From Stella humosa (GTDB lineage Bacteria; Pseudomonadota; Alphaproteobacteria; ATCC43930; Allostellaceae): a stretch of DNA of 64,000 nt. The notes beneath the pieces were generated by a model that saw nothing but the letters and a program-made list of their open reading frames with translations, did not search any database and was not told the origin of the DNA. A program made the translations under genes and the position numbers. The stretch lies in NCBI RefSeq assembly GCF_006738645.1, contig NZ_AP019700.1, forward strand, positions 2,926,001 to 2,990,000. The letters are read 5' to 3'. Below are positions 17,529 to 26,396 of the stretch, one piece after another (position 1 is the first letter of the stretch; each line of letters starts with the position of its first letter).

Positions 17529-18443
17529 ATGCTGTTCGAAGGCTTTCGAACGGGCGACGCCGCCACCGGCGTCGGCCCGATCCGCTACGTCGTCGGCGGC
17601 AAGGGCCCGCCGCTCCTGCTGCTGCATGGCCACCCGCAGACCCACGCCATGTGGCACCGCGTGGCGCCGATGCTGGCGCGTGACTTCACCGTGGTCGCGA
17701 GCGACCTGCGCGGCTATGGCGACAGTGCCAAGCCCGAGAGCGACCCCAGCCACGCCCCCTACTCCAAGCGCGCCATGGCCGTCGACCAGGTGGAGCTGAT
17801 GGCGGGCCTGGGCTTCGACCGCTTCGCGCTGGTCGGCCATGACCGCGGCGGCCGGGTTGGCCATCGCCTGTGCCTGGACCATCCGGGCCGCGTCACCGCG
17901 TTCGCCGCACTCGACATCATCCCGACCCGGTCGATGTTCCGGCAGATCCGGCTGGCCTGGGCCAAGCCCTACTATCACTGGTTCTATCTGGCCCAACCCT
18001 TCGACTTGCCGGAGCGGATGATCGGCGCCGATCCCGACCATTATCTCGCCTGGCACATGGAGAAGCGGCAGCCGACCAAGGCCGCGATCTTCGACCCCGA
18101 GGCCATGGCCGAGTATCGCCGCTGCTACCACCTGCCCGGCACCATCCACGCCATCTGCGAGGATTACCGGGCGGCCGCCAGCATCGACCTGGAGCATGAC
18201 GAGGCCGACCTCGACCGCCGCATCGAATGCCCGATGCTGGCGCTGTGGGGGGCGACCGGCGTGGTGGCCCAGCATTTTGACCCGATCGCGGAATGGCGCG
18301 AGCGCGCCAGCGACGTATCGGGCCGGGCCATCGCTGCCGGCCACTACCTGGCCGAGGAGGCGCCGGACGAGACTTGCGAGGCGTTGCGCGCCTTCCTCAG
18401 TCAGCCGGCCACGGTTGGAGTGGCGGGCGGCCACGGACCTTGA
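17529..18443 (+). CDS. haloacetate (fluoroacetate) dehalogenase, alpha/beta hydrolase
   Basis: The 304-residue protein keeps every residue I can align with fluoroacetate dehalogenases. Nucleophile D105 and carboxylate-binding R106 and R109 sit in [11 protein letters not shown], acid D129 in ALDIIPT, halide-pocket H150 and W151 in YYHWFYL, Y213, and catalytic H272. Relative to the Burkholderia FA1 enzyme these are all shifted by exactly one residue. It should hydrolyse haloacetates to glycolate in the cytoplasm. ATG 17529 has GGAG about 9 bases upstream; an ATG at 17493 is rejected for lack of one. Confidence 0.88.
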   Translation: MLFEGFRTGDAATGVGPIRYVVGGKGPPLLLLHGHPQTHAMWHRVAPMLARDFTVVASDLRGYGDSAKPESDPSHAPYSKRAMAVDQVELMAGLGFDRFALVGHDRGGRVGHRLCLDHPGRVTAFAALDIIPTRSMFRQIRLAWAKPYYHWFYLAQPFDLPERMIGADPDHYLAWHMEKRQPTKAAIFDPEAMAEYRRCYHLPGTIHAICEDYRAAASIDLEHDEADLDRRIECPMLALWGATGVVAQHFDPIAEWRERASDVSGRAIAAGHYLAEEAPDETCEALRAFLSQPATVGVAGGHGP

Positions 18444-18481
18444 TAGGCAAAGGCGCGCCTCATCCAGCAGCGGAAGCCCGC

Positions 18482-19006
18482 ATGACCGCCCCCCTCCACA
18501 TCGCCGATGGCGAGTTCGTCCATGCCGTCACCATGGACGACCTTGCGCGCTATCACGGCCGCGACTTCTTCAACGGGCTGGCCCAGGCCTTCGTGGTCGT
18601 GCGCGAGGCGACGCTGCGGCTGGGCGGCGGGCAGCCGCTCGACCGGCGGCGCATCCGCCTCGTCCTCGGCCTCGACCCGCCGGGCGTGGTGGACGGGTTC
18701 GAATACCTGACCCGCGCCTTCTCCGACCGCCGGGTCGTCATCGACCGGCGCATCGGCATCGGCCCGGAATCCTTCGACGGGCACTATTATTTCGAGCTGC
18801 AGTATGGCGGGCGGCGCCTCGTCTTCGTGCTGCGCGACGACATCGTGCCCGAGGGCTATTCCCAGATGGCCAGGCGCGGCTTCGCCCGCCTGCTGGATGG
18901 CGAGGAAATGCGCCGCTGGAGTGCCGGCAAGCGCGACATCGCCGACCGCATCCTGGCCCGGCCGGCCGAGGAGTCGTTCCACATCGAGGGGCCGTCGCCG
19001 GCATGA
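18482..19006 (+). CDS. hypothetical protein upstream of azlCD
   Basis: The 174-residue product is soluble and has no signal peptide. It contains an acidic/aromatic centre (SFDGHYYFELQYGGRRLVFV) and an RR-rich first half. I do not recognise a family. It starts 38 bp after the dehalogenase and its stop overlaps azlC as ATGA, so it is translated with the AzlCD exporter genes. Composition and the tight coupling support a real gene. Confidence 0.6.
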   Translation: MTAPLHIADGEFVHAVTMDDLARYHGRDFFNGLAQAFVVVREATLRLGGGQPLDRRRIRLVLGLDPPGVVDGFEYLTRAFSDRRVVIDRRIGIGPESFDGHYYFELQYGGRRLVFVLRDDIVPEGYSQMARRGFARLLDGEEMRRWSAGKRDIADRILARPAEESFHIEGPSPA

Positions 19007-19725
19007 GCGAGCATCTGCGGCCGGTCGTTTTCACCCGCGCGGGCGCGTTGAAGGGTGCCCGAGACGCCTTGCCGATGGCCCTCAGCAGCATCGCCTTCGG
19101 CCTGGTGTTCGGCGTGGCCGCCCGCCAGGCCGGCCTCAGCCTGGCCGAGGCATCGCTGATGAGCGCGCTGGTCTTTGCCGGCTCGTCGCAGTTCGTGGCG
19201 ATCGGCATCTGGGGCAGCCCGGTGCCGGTGTTCGCGGTCGTGCTGGCGACGCTGATCGTCAACGCCCGGCACCTGCTGATGGGGGCGTCGCTGCGCCCCT
19301 GGTACAGCCGCCTCACCCGGCGCCAGGCCTATGGCTCGCTCTTCTTCATGACCGACACCAACTGGCCGCTGCAGCTCCAGGCGTTCCTGCGCGGCGAGCG
19401 CGAGGGCGCTGTGCTGGTGGGCAGCGGGCTCTTCATGCTGTCGACCTGGGTCGCATCCACCGCCTTCGGCCATGCCGCCGGCGCGGCGATCGGCGACCCG
19501 CGCACCTGGGGGCTGGATTTCACCGTGGTCGCCTTCTTCGCGGCCGTACTGGTGAAGCTGTGGCGCGGGCGGGGCGACGCCATGCCGTGGCTGATCGCCG
19601 CCGTGACGGCCGTGGCCGTGCATCTGGCGGTGCCGGGGTTCTGGCACGTCATCGCCGGCGCGCTGGCCGGCTCCATCGCGGGTGCCATCCGCGACACAAG
19701 CGGGAAGGCCGGCCATGGCGCCTGA
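19003..19725 (+). CDS. azlC: AzlC-type branched-chain amino acid exporter, large subunit
   Basis: The 240-residue membrane protein shows the AzlC signature: LPMALSSIAFGLVFGVAAR, SALVFAGSSQFVAIG and NARHLLMGASLRPW. With the small subunit AzlD it forms an inner-membrane exporter for branched-chain amino acids or their analogues. The start overlaps the preceding hypothetical gene by ATGA and its end overlaps azlD by 11 bp. Confidence 0.9.
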   Translation: MSEHLRPVVFTRAGALKGARDALPMALSSIAFGLVFGVAARQAGLSLAEASLMSALVFAGSSQFVAIGIWGSPVPVFAVVLATLIVNARHLLMGASLRPWYSRLTRRQAYGSLFFMTDTNWPLQLQAFLRGEREGAVLVGSGLFMLSTWVASTAFGHAAGAAIGDPRTWGLDFTVVAFFAAVLVKLWRGRGDAMPWLIAAVTAVAVHLAVPGFWHVIAGALAGSIAGAIRDTSGKAGHGA

Positions 19726-20032
19726 GGCCTGGTCGCTGGACCCGCTGGCGGTCACCGCCATTCTCGGCATGGCGGCCGCCACCTACGCCATGCGGGCGGG
19801 CGGCTTCTGGATCATGCGCTGGCTGCCGATGTCGCGCGGGATGGAGGCCTGGCTGCGCCACATCCCGGGTGCGGTCATCGTATCGCTGCTGGCGCCGATG
19901 GTGGCGCGCGGCGGCTGGCCGGAGGTGATCGGCACCGTCGTGGCGGCCGCCGTGATGCGGGTCGCCGGCCATGACCTGGTCGCGATCATGGCCGGCATCG
20001 CGTCGGTCGCCCTGCTGCGGCAGGTTCTCTGA
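19715..20032 (+). CDS. azlD: AzlD-type small subunit of amino acid exporter
   Basis: The 105-residue protein has three to four hydrophobic helices and the AzlD block YAMRAGGFWIMRWLP with IPGAVIVSLLAPM. It overlaps azlC by 11 bp. The ATG at 19715 is chosen because an earlier in-frame ATG at 19682 lies deep inside azlC and adds non-family sequence. Confidence 0.88.
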   Translation: MAPEAWSLDPLAVTAILGMAAATYAMRAGGFWIMRWLPMSRGMEAWLRHIPGAVIVSLLAPMVARGGWPEVIGTVVAAAVMRVAGHDLVAIMAGIASVALLRQVL

Positions 20033-20036
20033 CGGG

Positions 20037-20441
20037 CTACTTCTGGGCGCCTGGCATGCGGATCATGTGGCCGTCCCCGTCCCGACCGAGATAGACGGCG
20101 CGGCGGCCGTTCAGATAGACGACGTACTGCGTGCAGCCCGCCGCCATCAGCTTGGCGGGAAACGCCGCGTGTTGCGCGTCCGGCCCACGCATCGACATCA
20201 ACGCCGCCTCGATCCCCCGGGCGGAGAAGGCCTGGGCGACCGGCTCCGTCGACATCCTCGGGAACGGTATGTCGTGGTGGTCGTCGTCGCGGCCGAAGAG
20301 CGTCATCACGCTGGTCAGAAAATCGACCCGGTAGCTGCGGACGCCGGCCTCGGCCAGCGCCCTGGCAGCTGCGAGAGCGGTTGTCTTCCCGGCCCGAATC
20401 TCTGCGAATACCGCCTCGGCGGCGGGGATATCCATGCTCAT
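20037..20441 (-). CDS. small DUF1398-like protein
   Basis: The 134-residue protein has a C-terminal half reminiscent of DUF1398 (YbcV-like) proteins, with FPAKLMAAGCTQYVVYLNGR followed by AVYLGRDGDGHMIRMP. The N-terminal half begins with a short helical region and GVRSYRVDFLTSVMTLFGRD, a possible second copy of the same fold. No function is known. Its ATG overlaps the stop of the next upstream gene (20438-21031), so the pair forms an operon. Family assignment is from memory of the pattern and is tentative. Confidence 0.55.
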   Translation of the reverse strand: MSMDIPAAEAVFAEIRAGKTTALAAARALAEAGVRSYRVDFLTSVMTLFGRDDDHHDIPFPRMSTEPVAQAFSARGIEAALMSMRGPDAQHAAFPAKLMAAGCTQYVVYLNGRRAVYLGRDGDGHMIRMPGAQK

Positions 20442-21031
20442 GGGCGGATCCAGGTCTCGGAGAAGGCAAGGAAAGCGGTCGTGATCGGCCGGCCGACCAT
20501 GTCGCGCGGGATCGGCTTGCCCGGCAGCGGGCGGCCGTCGACGGTGGCACTGGCGCGGCCGGCACCGGCGAACAGGCTCAGCATGATGTGCTTGCCCGTG
20601 GCCGAGTGCGCGACCGGCAGTTCAAGTGCGAAGGGCGTGCCGATATCCATCCAGGACATCGCCACCTCCATGCCGTCGCCGACCACCGTCTCGGTATAGG
20701 TCGAAGACGTGTCGCCCGTGGTCGTCACCCGGTCGAGCCCGGCATAGCGCAGGCCGTTCATGGCCGGCGTTCCCTTGAAGGCGCCGAAGTTGGACGCATA
20801 GTCGGCGATCAACCAGCGGGCGAGCGGCTCGTTGTCGGTCAGGCAGACATTGTCGGCATGGCCCGATTCCTGCGGCCGGCGGACCATGAGCAGCGCATTG
20901 CCACGGCCGTGCGGCGAGACCACGACGCGGAAGAAGCTGAGCAGCGTGACGAAGGGCCCGTTCGGATCCTCCTTCAGGTACATGCCCGGGTTTTCACCCG
21001 ACCAGTCCACGGTTCCGGGATATGCCGGCAT
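20438..21031 (-). CDS. conserved hypothetical protein
   Basis: The 197-residue protein has no signal peptide or membrane helix. It looks like a beta-rich soluble protein with a central VCLTDNEPLARWLIADYASNF segment and C-terminal FLAFSETW. I cannot name a family. It is coupled by ATGA to the DUF1398-like gene downstream and is divergent from the redoxin gene at 21177. Confidence 0.6.
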   Translation of the reverse strand: MPAYPGTVDWSGENPGMYLKEDPNGPFVTLLSFFRVVVSPHGRGNALLMVRRPQESGHADNVCLTDNEPLARWLIADYASNFGAFKGTPAMNGLRYAGLDRVTTTGDTSSTYTETVVGDGMEVAMSWMDIGTPFALELPVAHSATGKHIMLSLFAGAGRASATVDGRPLPGKPIPRDMVGRPITTAFLAFSETWIRP

Positions 21032-21110
21032 ACAGTCCTCCCTTCAGAGTAGTTTGGCGGCGAGGATATCGGTGGCGGCGGGCTTGCGCCAGTTTCCCAT
21101 GGCCGGAACG

Positions 21111-21138
21111 TTGATCGCGGCCGGCTGGCCTCTATATC
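21111..21138 (+). promoter_or_regulatory. candidate sigma-70-type promoter for the redoxin gene
   Basis: TTGATC at 21111-21116 and TATATC at 21133-21138 are separated by 16 bp and lie about 40 bp upstream of the redoxin ATG. Both hexamers are reasonable matches to the consensus in an otherwise G+C-rich interval. Confidence 0.4.
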
Positions 21139-21176
21139 GAGACAAGACGCAATCACGCCAGACATGGAGCCAGAGC

Positions 21177-21824
21177 ATGGACCGTAGGGCTTTTCTCACC
21201 GGTGCCGCCGTCGCCACGGCAGCCGGCGCCGTGCCCGGGCTGCTGCAGATCCGCCCGGCATTCGCCGCCGCCCCCGCCATCGGCAGCGCCGCGCCCGAAT
21301 TCCAGCTCGCCAGTGCAACCGGCGAGACCGTCAGCCTAGCCCAGTTCAAGGGCAAGGTCGTCGTCCTCGAATGGACGAACCACGACTGTCCGTTCGTGCG
21401 CAAGCACTACAACGGCGACAACATGCAGGCCCTCCAGCGTGAGGCCCGCGACCAGGGCGTGGTCTGGCTTACCATCGTGTCCTCGCCGGCCGGCGAGCAG
21501 GGGCATGTAACGCCGGCCGAGGCCGTCTCGCTGTCGCAGAGCCGCAAGGCCGTGCCGGCCCATGTGCTGCTTGACCCCAAGGGCACGGCCGGCCGGGCCT
21601 ATGCCGCCCAGGTCACGCCGCATATGTACGTGATCGACCCGCAGGGTCAGCTTCGCTACATGGGCGCCATCGACGACAAGCCGAGCGCCAACCCCGAGAG
21701 CCTGAAGACCGCGGCCAACTATGTCCGCCCGGCCATGGCGGCCGTGCTGGCCGGCAAGACCGTCGATACGCCGGTCACCCGCGCCTATGGCTGCACCATC
21801 AAGCTGGCGCCGCAGACCACCTGA
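21177..21824 (+). CDS. Tat-exported AhpC/TSA-like thioredoxin-fold protein
   Basis: The 215-residue protein starts with a twin-arginine signal (DRRAFLTGAAVATAAG), followed by a redoxin domain (GSAAPEFQLASATGETVSLAQF). The active site reads NHDCPFVRKHY: a single cysteine where thioredoxins have CxxC, as in peroxiredoxin-like periplasmic proteins. A GGAG site lies 9 bases before ATG 21177. It probably acts in the periplasm on peroxides or protein thiols; the substrate is unknown. It converges on the RND pump gene with a strong hairpin between. Confidence 0.8.
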   Translation: MDRRAFLTGAAVATAAGAVPGLLQIRPAFAAAPAIGSAAPEFQLASATGETVSLAQFKGKVVVLEWTNHDCPFVRKHYNGDNMQALQREARDQGVVWLTIVSSPAGEQGHVTPAEAVSLSQSRKAVPAHVLLDPKGTAGRAYAAQVTPHMYVIDPQGQLRYMGAIDDKPSANPESLKTAANYVRPAMAAVLAGKTVDTPVTRAYGCTIKLAPQTT

Positions 21825-21834
21825 CGATTCGCCA

Positions 21835-21860
21835 CCCGGCCGCCCGTTGCGGCGGCCGGG
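21835..21860. terminator. hairpin between convergent redoxin and RND genes
   Basis: CCCGGCCGCC and GGCGGCCGGG form a perfect 10-bp stem with a 6-base loop, 11 bp after the redoxin stop and 10 bp from the end of the RND gene. There is no clear T-run on either side, so bidirectional termination is plausible but may need another factor. Confidence 0.55.
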
Positions 21861-21869
21861 CGGTCGGGT

Positions 21870-24800
21870 TCAGTCGTCGCCCATGGCGGCCGCGCGCTCG
21901 GCCGCCACCGCGTCGGCATTGGAATTGAACAGCCGCGCACCCAGCCGCCGCACGTCTTCCAGGTAGAGGAAGATGACCGGCGTGATGAACAGCGTCAGCA
22001 ACTGCGAGAAGAGCAGGCCGCCGACCACCGCCACGCCCAGCGGCTGGCGCAATTCGGCGCTGGCGCCATGGGCGACCGCGATCGGCAGGGCGCCGGCGAT
22101 GGCTGCCATCGTCGTCATCATGATCGGGCGGAAGCGCTTCAGGCAGGCTTCCTCGATGGCCGTGCGCGCGTCCATCCCCTGCTCGCGCTGCGCCTGGAGC
22201 GCGAAGTCGATCATCATGATCGCATTCTTCTTCACGATGCCGATGAGCAGCACGATGCCGATGATGGCGATCACGCTGACCTCCAGCCCCATGTAGCGCA
22301 GGCCGAGCAACGCCCCGATCGCCGCGGCCGGCAGGCCGGACAGGATGGTGATCGGGTGGATGAAGCTCTCATAGAGGATGGCCAGGATCATGTAGATGAC
22401 CAGGACCGCCGCCCCCAGCAGGATGCCCTGCCCGGCCAATGCAGCCTGGAAGACCTGGGCCGCACCGGAGAAGCCCGTAGTCACGCTGGCCGGCAGCACC
22501 AGCTCGCGCTCGAGCGCTAGCACGGCGCTGACCGCGTCGCCCAGCGACGTGCCGGGCGCCGTGTTGAACGAAATGGTGACCGAGGGAAGCTGGGCCTGGT
22601 GGTTCACCGTGACGGGGCCCGCCTGCCGCTTGATCTCTGCGAAGGCATCCAGGGCCACGAGCTGGCCGGACGCACTGCGCACGCGCAGCTTGGACAGCGC
22701 CTCGACGCTCTGCTGGAAGCGCGGCTCGACCTCCAGGATCACCTGGTAGGAGTTGGACGAGGTGAAGATGGTCGACACCTGGCGGGTGCCGAAAGCGCTG
22801 TAGAGGGTGTTGCGGATCTGCTCCGACGACACGCCCAGGCTGGCGGCGCGGTCGCGGTTGATGTTGATCAGCGCCTCCGGCCCGCGGATCTGCAGGTCCG
22901 TGGTGACGTCGCGCAGGGCCGGCAGGCCGCGCATGCGGTTTTCGAGGATGCTGGCCCAGCGATAGAGCTCCTCGGTCGAGGGGCTCTGCACCGTGTACTG
23001 GTAGAGGCTCTTGGCCGAACGGCCGCCGATATTCAGGTTCTGCGTCTTCTGGATGTAGACATTGACGCCCGCGATCTCGGCCAGCTTCGGGCGGACCCGG
23101 CGGATGATCTCGTCGGCGCCGGCCCGCTCCGCCCGCGGCTTCAGGCCGATGAAGAGCCGGCCCTGGTTGACGGCCGGATTCCACACGGTGGCACCCGCCG
23201 AGGCGTTGACCTGCGACACGCCGGGATCGGCCTCGAAGATCTTCGACACGCGCTGCTGGATTTCGGCCATCGCGGCGAACGACGTGTCCTGCCCGGCCTC
23301 GGTCGTCACGGCAAGCTGGCCCGTGTCCTCCAGCGGGAAGAAGCCCATCGGCGAGGTCATGAACAGGTGAATCGTGAGGGCCACCGTGCCCAGCGTCACC
23401 ACCAGCATGATCGGGCGGAAGCGCAGGACGACGCGCAACACCCGCGCATAGCCGTGTACCAACGCCTCGAACGCACCCTCCGCGATGCGGTGGAAGGCAC
23501 CCTGCTGGTCCTTGGGCGGCTCGGGCTTCAGCAGCCGGCTGCACAGCATCGGCGTCAGGGTGAGCGAGATGAAGGCCGAGATCAGGATGGCGATGCTGAC
23601 GACGACCGCGAACTCGAAGAACACCCGGCCGACCACGCCGCCCATGAAGAAGATCGGGATGAACACCGCGACCAGCGACAGCGTGATCGAGATGATGGTG
23701 AAGCCCACCTCGCGGCTGCCCTTGAAGGCCGCGGCCCACGGGCTCATGCCCTCCTCGATGTGGCGGACGATGTTCTCGAGCACGACGATGGCGTCGTCGA
23801 CCACCAGGCCCGTCGCCAGCGTGAGCGCCAGCAGCGAGATGTTGTCGATGCTGAAGCCGAAGAAATACATGCCGCCGAAGGTGGCGATCAGCGAGATCGG
23901 CACCGTCACCGAAGGGATGAAGGTGGCCGCTGCCCGACGCAGGAAGAGGAAGATGACGAGGATCACCAGCGCGATGGTGAGGCCCAGCGTGAACTCGACG
24001 TCGTGGATCGCCTCGCGGATCGGCTGCGAGCGGTCGATGAAGACCTCGAGGTTGACGGCCGGCGGCAGGATGGCGCGGAACTGCGGCAGCAGCGCCTTCA
24101 CCCCATCGACCACGTCGATGGTATTGGCGCCGGGCTGTTTCTGGATCGCCAGCACGATCGAGCGCGTGCCGTTGATCCAGCTTGCAGTGCGATCGTTCTC
24201 GACGCTGTCGACCGGATTGGCGATGTCGCCCAGGCGGACCGGCGCGCCGTCCTTGTAGGCGACGATCAGAGGCCGGAATTCCGATGCGCGCTGCATCTGC
24301 CCGGTCGCCTGAAGCGTGACCGCCTGGGTGGGGCCGCTAAGGCTGCCGATCGGCGTATTGGCATTGGCGCTGGCGAGGGCGCGCTGCACCTCGTCGATGC
24401 CGATGCCGCGGGCCGCGAGCTGGTCCGGATCGACCTGGACCCGCACGGCGAACCGTTGCGGCCCGTATATCTGCACCTGGGCGACGCCGGTCAGGGTGGA
24501 TACGCGCGGCGAGATGATGGTGTCGACATAGTCGGTCACCGCCGACAGCGGCAGCACCGGCGAACTCAGCGTCAGCAGCAGCACCGGCTGGTCGGCCGGG
24601 TTGACCTTGCGGAACGATGGCGGTGTCGTCATCTCCGGCGGCAGACGGCGCTGGGCGCGCGAAATGGCCGACTGGATGTCGAGTGCCGCCGAATCGATGT
24701 TGCGGTCGAGGTCGAACTGGATGGTGATCTGCGTCTGACCCAGGCCGCTCGACGAGGTGATCGAGCTGATGCCGGCGATGGTCGAGAACTCCCGCTCGAG

Positions 24801-24998
24801 CTGGGTGGCCACCACGGCCGCCATGGTGTCCGGGTTGGCGCCGGGCAACTGGGCGGTGACGCTGATGGTCGGGAAGTCCACCTGCGGCAGGGCCGAGATC
24901 GGCAACGTGCGATAGCCGAACAGTCCGCCCAGCACGAGCGCCAGGGTGATGATGGTCGTCATCACCGGTCGCCGGATGCAGATCGCCGAGATGTTCAT
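21870..24998 (-). CDS. RND multidrug efflux permease, MdtB/MdtC (HAE1)-like
   Basis: The 1042-residue inner-membrane protein starts MNISAICIRRPVMTTIITLAL and keeps the RND layout: TM1, a large periplasmic loop, TM2-6 with LATGLVVDDAIVVLENI in TM4 (proton-relay aspartates), a second loop and the C-terminal helices. It would expel hydrophobic or anionic drugs through an outer-membrane channel; no TolC-like gene is adjacent. It lies 29 bp downstream of its adaptor gene. A longer open frame to 25328 runs into the adaptor gene and is rejected. Confidence 0.93.
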   Translation of the reverse strand: MNISAICIRRPVMTTIITLALVLGGLFGYRTLPISALPQVDFPTISVTAQLPGANPDTMAAVVATQLEREFSTIAGISSITSSSGLGQTQITIQFDLDRNIDSAALDIQSAISRAQRRLPPEMTTPPSFRKVNPADQPVLLLTLSSPVLPLSAVTDYVDTIISPRVSTLTGVAQVQIYGPQRFAVRVQVDPDQLAARGIGIDEVQRALASANANTPIGSLSGPTQAVTLQATGQMQRASEFRPLIVAYKDGAPVRLGDIANPVDSVENDRTASWINGTRSIVLAIQKQPGANTIDVVDGVKALLPQFRAILPPAVNLEVFIDRSQPIREAIHDVEFTLGLTIALVILVIFLFLRRAAATFIPSVTVPISLIATFGGMYFFGFSIDNISLLALTLATGLVVDDAIVVLENIVRHIEEGMSPWAAAFKGSREVGFTIISITLSLVAVFIPIFFMGGVVGRVFFEFAVVVSIAILISAFISLTLTPMLCSRLLKPEPPKDQQGAFHRIAEGAFEALVHGYARVLRVVLRFRPIMLVVTLGTVALTIHLFMTSPMGFFPLEDTGQLAVTTEAGQDTSFAAMAEIQQRVSKIFEADPGVSQVNASAGATVWNPAVNQGRLFIGLKPRAERAGADEIIRRVRPKLAEIAGVNVYIQKTQNLNIGGRSAKSLYQYTVQSPSTEELYRWASILENRMRGLPALRDVTTDLQIRGPEALININRDRAASLGVSSEQIRNTLYSAFGTRQVSTIFTSSNSYQVILEVEPRFQQSVEALSKLRVRSASGQLVALDAFAEIKRQAGPVTVNHQAQLPSVTISFNTAPGTSLGDAVSAVLALERELVLPASVTTGFSGAAQVFQAALAGQGILLGAAVLVIYMILAILYESFIHPITILSGLPAAAIGALLGLRYMGLEVSVIAIIGIVLLIGIVKKNAIMMIDFALQAQREQGMDARTAIEEACLKRFRPIMMTTMAAIAGALPIAVAHGASAELRQPLGVAVVGGLLFSQLLTLFITPVIFLYLEDVRRLGARLFNSNADAVAAERAAAMGDD

Positions 24999-25027
24999 GG
25001 GGCCTGGCCCTTGTCCGGAATCGGCTG

Positions 25028-26197
25028 TCAGGAGGTGGGGGTACGCGTGGCCGGGGCGGCGCGCTGGTCGCGCACCCGGGTGCCCTCGGTCAGCCGGAGC
25101 TGTCCTTCGACGACGACGCGTTCGCCGGCCTGGAGGCCCTCGCGGATGACGGCGCGCTCGCCGACCACGCGGGAGACCTTCACCGTCCGCACGGAAGCCG
25201 TCATGTCGGGCTTCACGACATAGAGATAGTCGCCGTTCTGCCCCACCTGGAGGGCGGCCGCCGGCACGGTAATCGCGTTCTTCTCGGTCCGCAGGGTCGC
25301 CACGACGTTCACGAACTGGCCCGGCCACAGCCGGCTGTCGGCGTTGGGCATCGTCGCCTTCAGCGCGATCGTGCCGGTCGCGGCGTCGATATTGTTGTCG
25401 ACGAAGGTGACGATGCCGGACATGGCCGGGCCCGTATCCTCCGGAATGGTCGCCTCGACGCGGATCTCAGCCTGGTCGTCGGCCCGGCGGATCTCCGCCA
25501 GGTCCTTCTGGGTGGCGGTGAACGAGACGTAGATCGGCCGGATCTGGGTGATGGTGACAAGCGTGCCGGTGTCGGCCGCGCGCACCACGTTGCCCTTCTT
25601 CAGGGCAACTGCCCCGGTGCGGCCGTCGATCGGCGCCCGGATGGTCATGTAGCTGAGCGTCAGGCGCGCATTCTCCACGGCGGCCTCCGTCGCGCGCACG
25701 ACCGCTTCCTGCACGGCCGCCGTCGTCTCGAGCTGGTCGTAGCGCTGGCGCGACACGAAGTCCCGCTGGGTAAGCTCGGATGCGCGGCGCACCTCGGCGC
25801 GGGCCTGCTGGGCCTGGGCACGGTCGCGGGCGAGGTTCGCTTCCACCGCACGCAGGGTCGCCTCAGCGCTGCGCCGGTCCAGGACGAACAGCACCTCGCC
25901 TGCCTTCACGTCCTGGCCTTCGCGGAAGGCCACCTCGGCGATCTCGCCGTCGACGCGCGGCTTCACCCCGACGGTGGCGATGGCCTGGACGCGGCCGATG
26001 GTCGCGACCTGCACCGGCATGTCGCGTGCCTCGACCGGCGCCATCACCACGGGCTCGGTCCGCGCCTGCGCCGGTTGCGCGGGAGCGGACGGCTTGGCCG
26101 GCGGCTGAAGCCCGGCCATCTGCGATATCTCGGCCCGCCACTGATATCCGGCGACCGCCGCCGCGACCAGGAAGGCCAACAGGAAGAAGCGTTTCAC
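25028..26197 (-). CDS. RND efflux periplasmic adaptor (membrane-fusion protein)
   Basis: The 389-residue protein has an N-terminal membrane anchor (residues 3-18), a proline-rich linker, the lipoyl/hairpin region (VGVKPRVDGEIAEVAFREGQ; coiled coil about 120-175 with LARDRAQAQQARAEVRRASE) and beta-barrel domains ending near PAAALQVGQNGDYLYVV. It links the permease to the outer membrane, MdtA/AcrA style. First gene of the two-gene pump operon. Confidence 0.92.
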   Translation of the reverse strand: MKRFFLLAFLVAAAVAGYQWRAEISQMAGLQPPAKPSAPAQPAQARTEPVVMAPVEARDMPVQVATIGRVQAIATVGVKPRVDGEIAEVAFREGQDVKAGEVLFVLDRRSAEATLRAVEANLARDRAQAQQARAEVRRASELTQRDFVSRQRYDQLETTAAVQEAVVRATEAAVENARLTLSYMTIRAPIDGRTGAVALKKGNVVRAADTGTLVTITQIRPIYVSFTATQKDLAEIRRADDQAEIRVEATIPEDTGPAMSGIVTFVDNNIDAATGTIALKATMPNADSRLWPGQFVNVVATLRTEKNAITVPAAALQVGQNGDYLYVVKPDMTASVRTVKVSRVVGERAVIREGLQAGERVVVEGQLRLTEGTRVRDQRAAPATRTPTS

Positions 26198-26348
26198 TAG
26201 GGCATCCCCATGGGTCAGGGCGGGGGTCTATGCCGCTCGGCGTTCCGGCAACGCAATTTAGAGACCAGTTTGGCGCGATCCGGCCATAACGGTGACATAT
26301 CGCAGATAAACTACCACGAAATCGGTGGTGATGTAGAGGGGACCCGGA

Positions 26349-26384
26349 GGCCATCCCGATGCATCGCTCGCGATCGGAATGGCC
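26349..26384. terminator. hairpin downstream of the SDR gene
   Basis: GGCCATCCCGAT and ATCGGAATGGCC pair over 11 of 12 positions around a 12-base loop, 13 bp past the SDR stop on the minus strand. It could end SDR transcription before the RND adaptor gene. No T-run follows. The rest of 26198-26396 shows only a weak ACCAC/GTGGT dyad and no gene. Confidence 0.5.
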
Positions 26385-26396
26385 CGGAGCATCCGA

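Noticed and set aside
22599-25223. 874-residue plus-strand open frame
   Set aside because: It is antisense to the RND permease and contains no recognisable domain.
24999-25328. N-terminal extension of the RND permease frame to 25328
   Set aside because: It overlaps the adaptor gene and has no membrane-protein character; the normal start MNIS lies at 24998.
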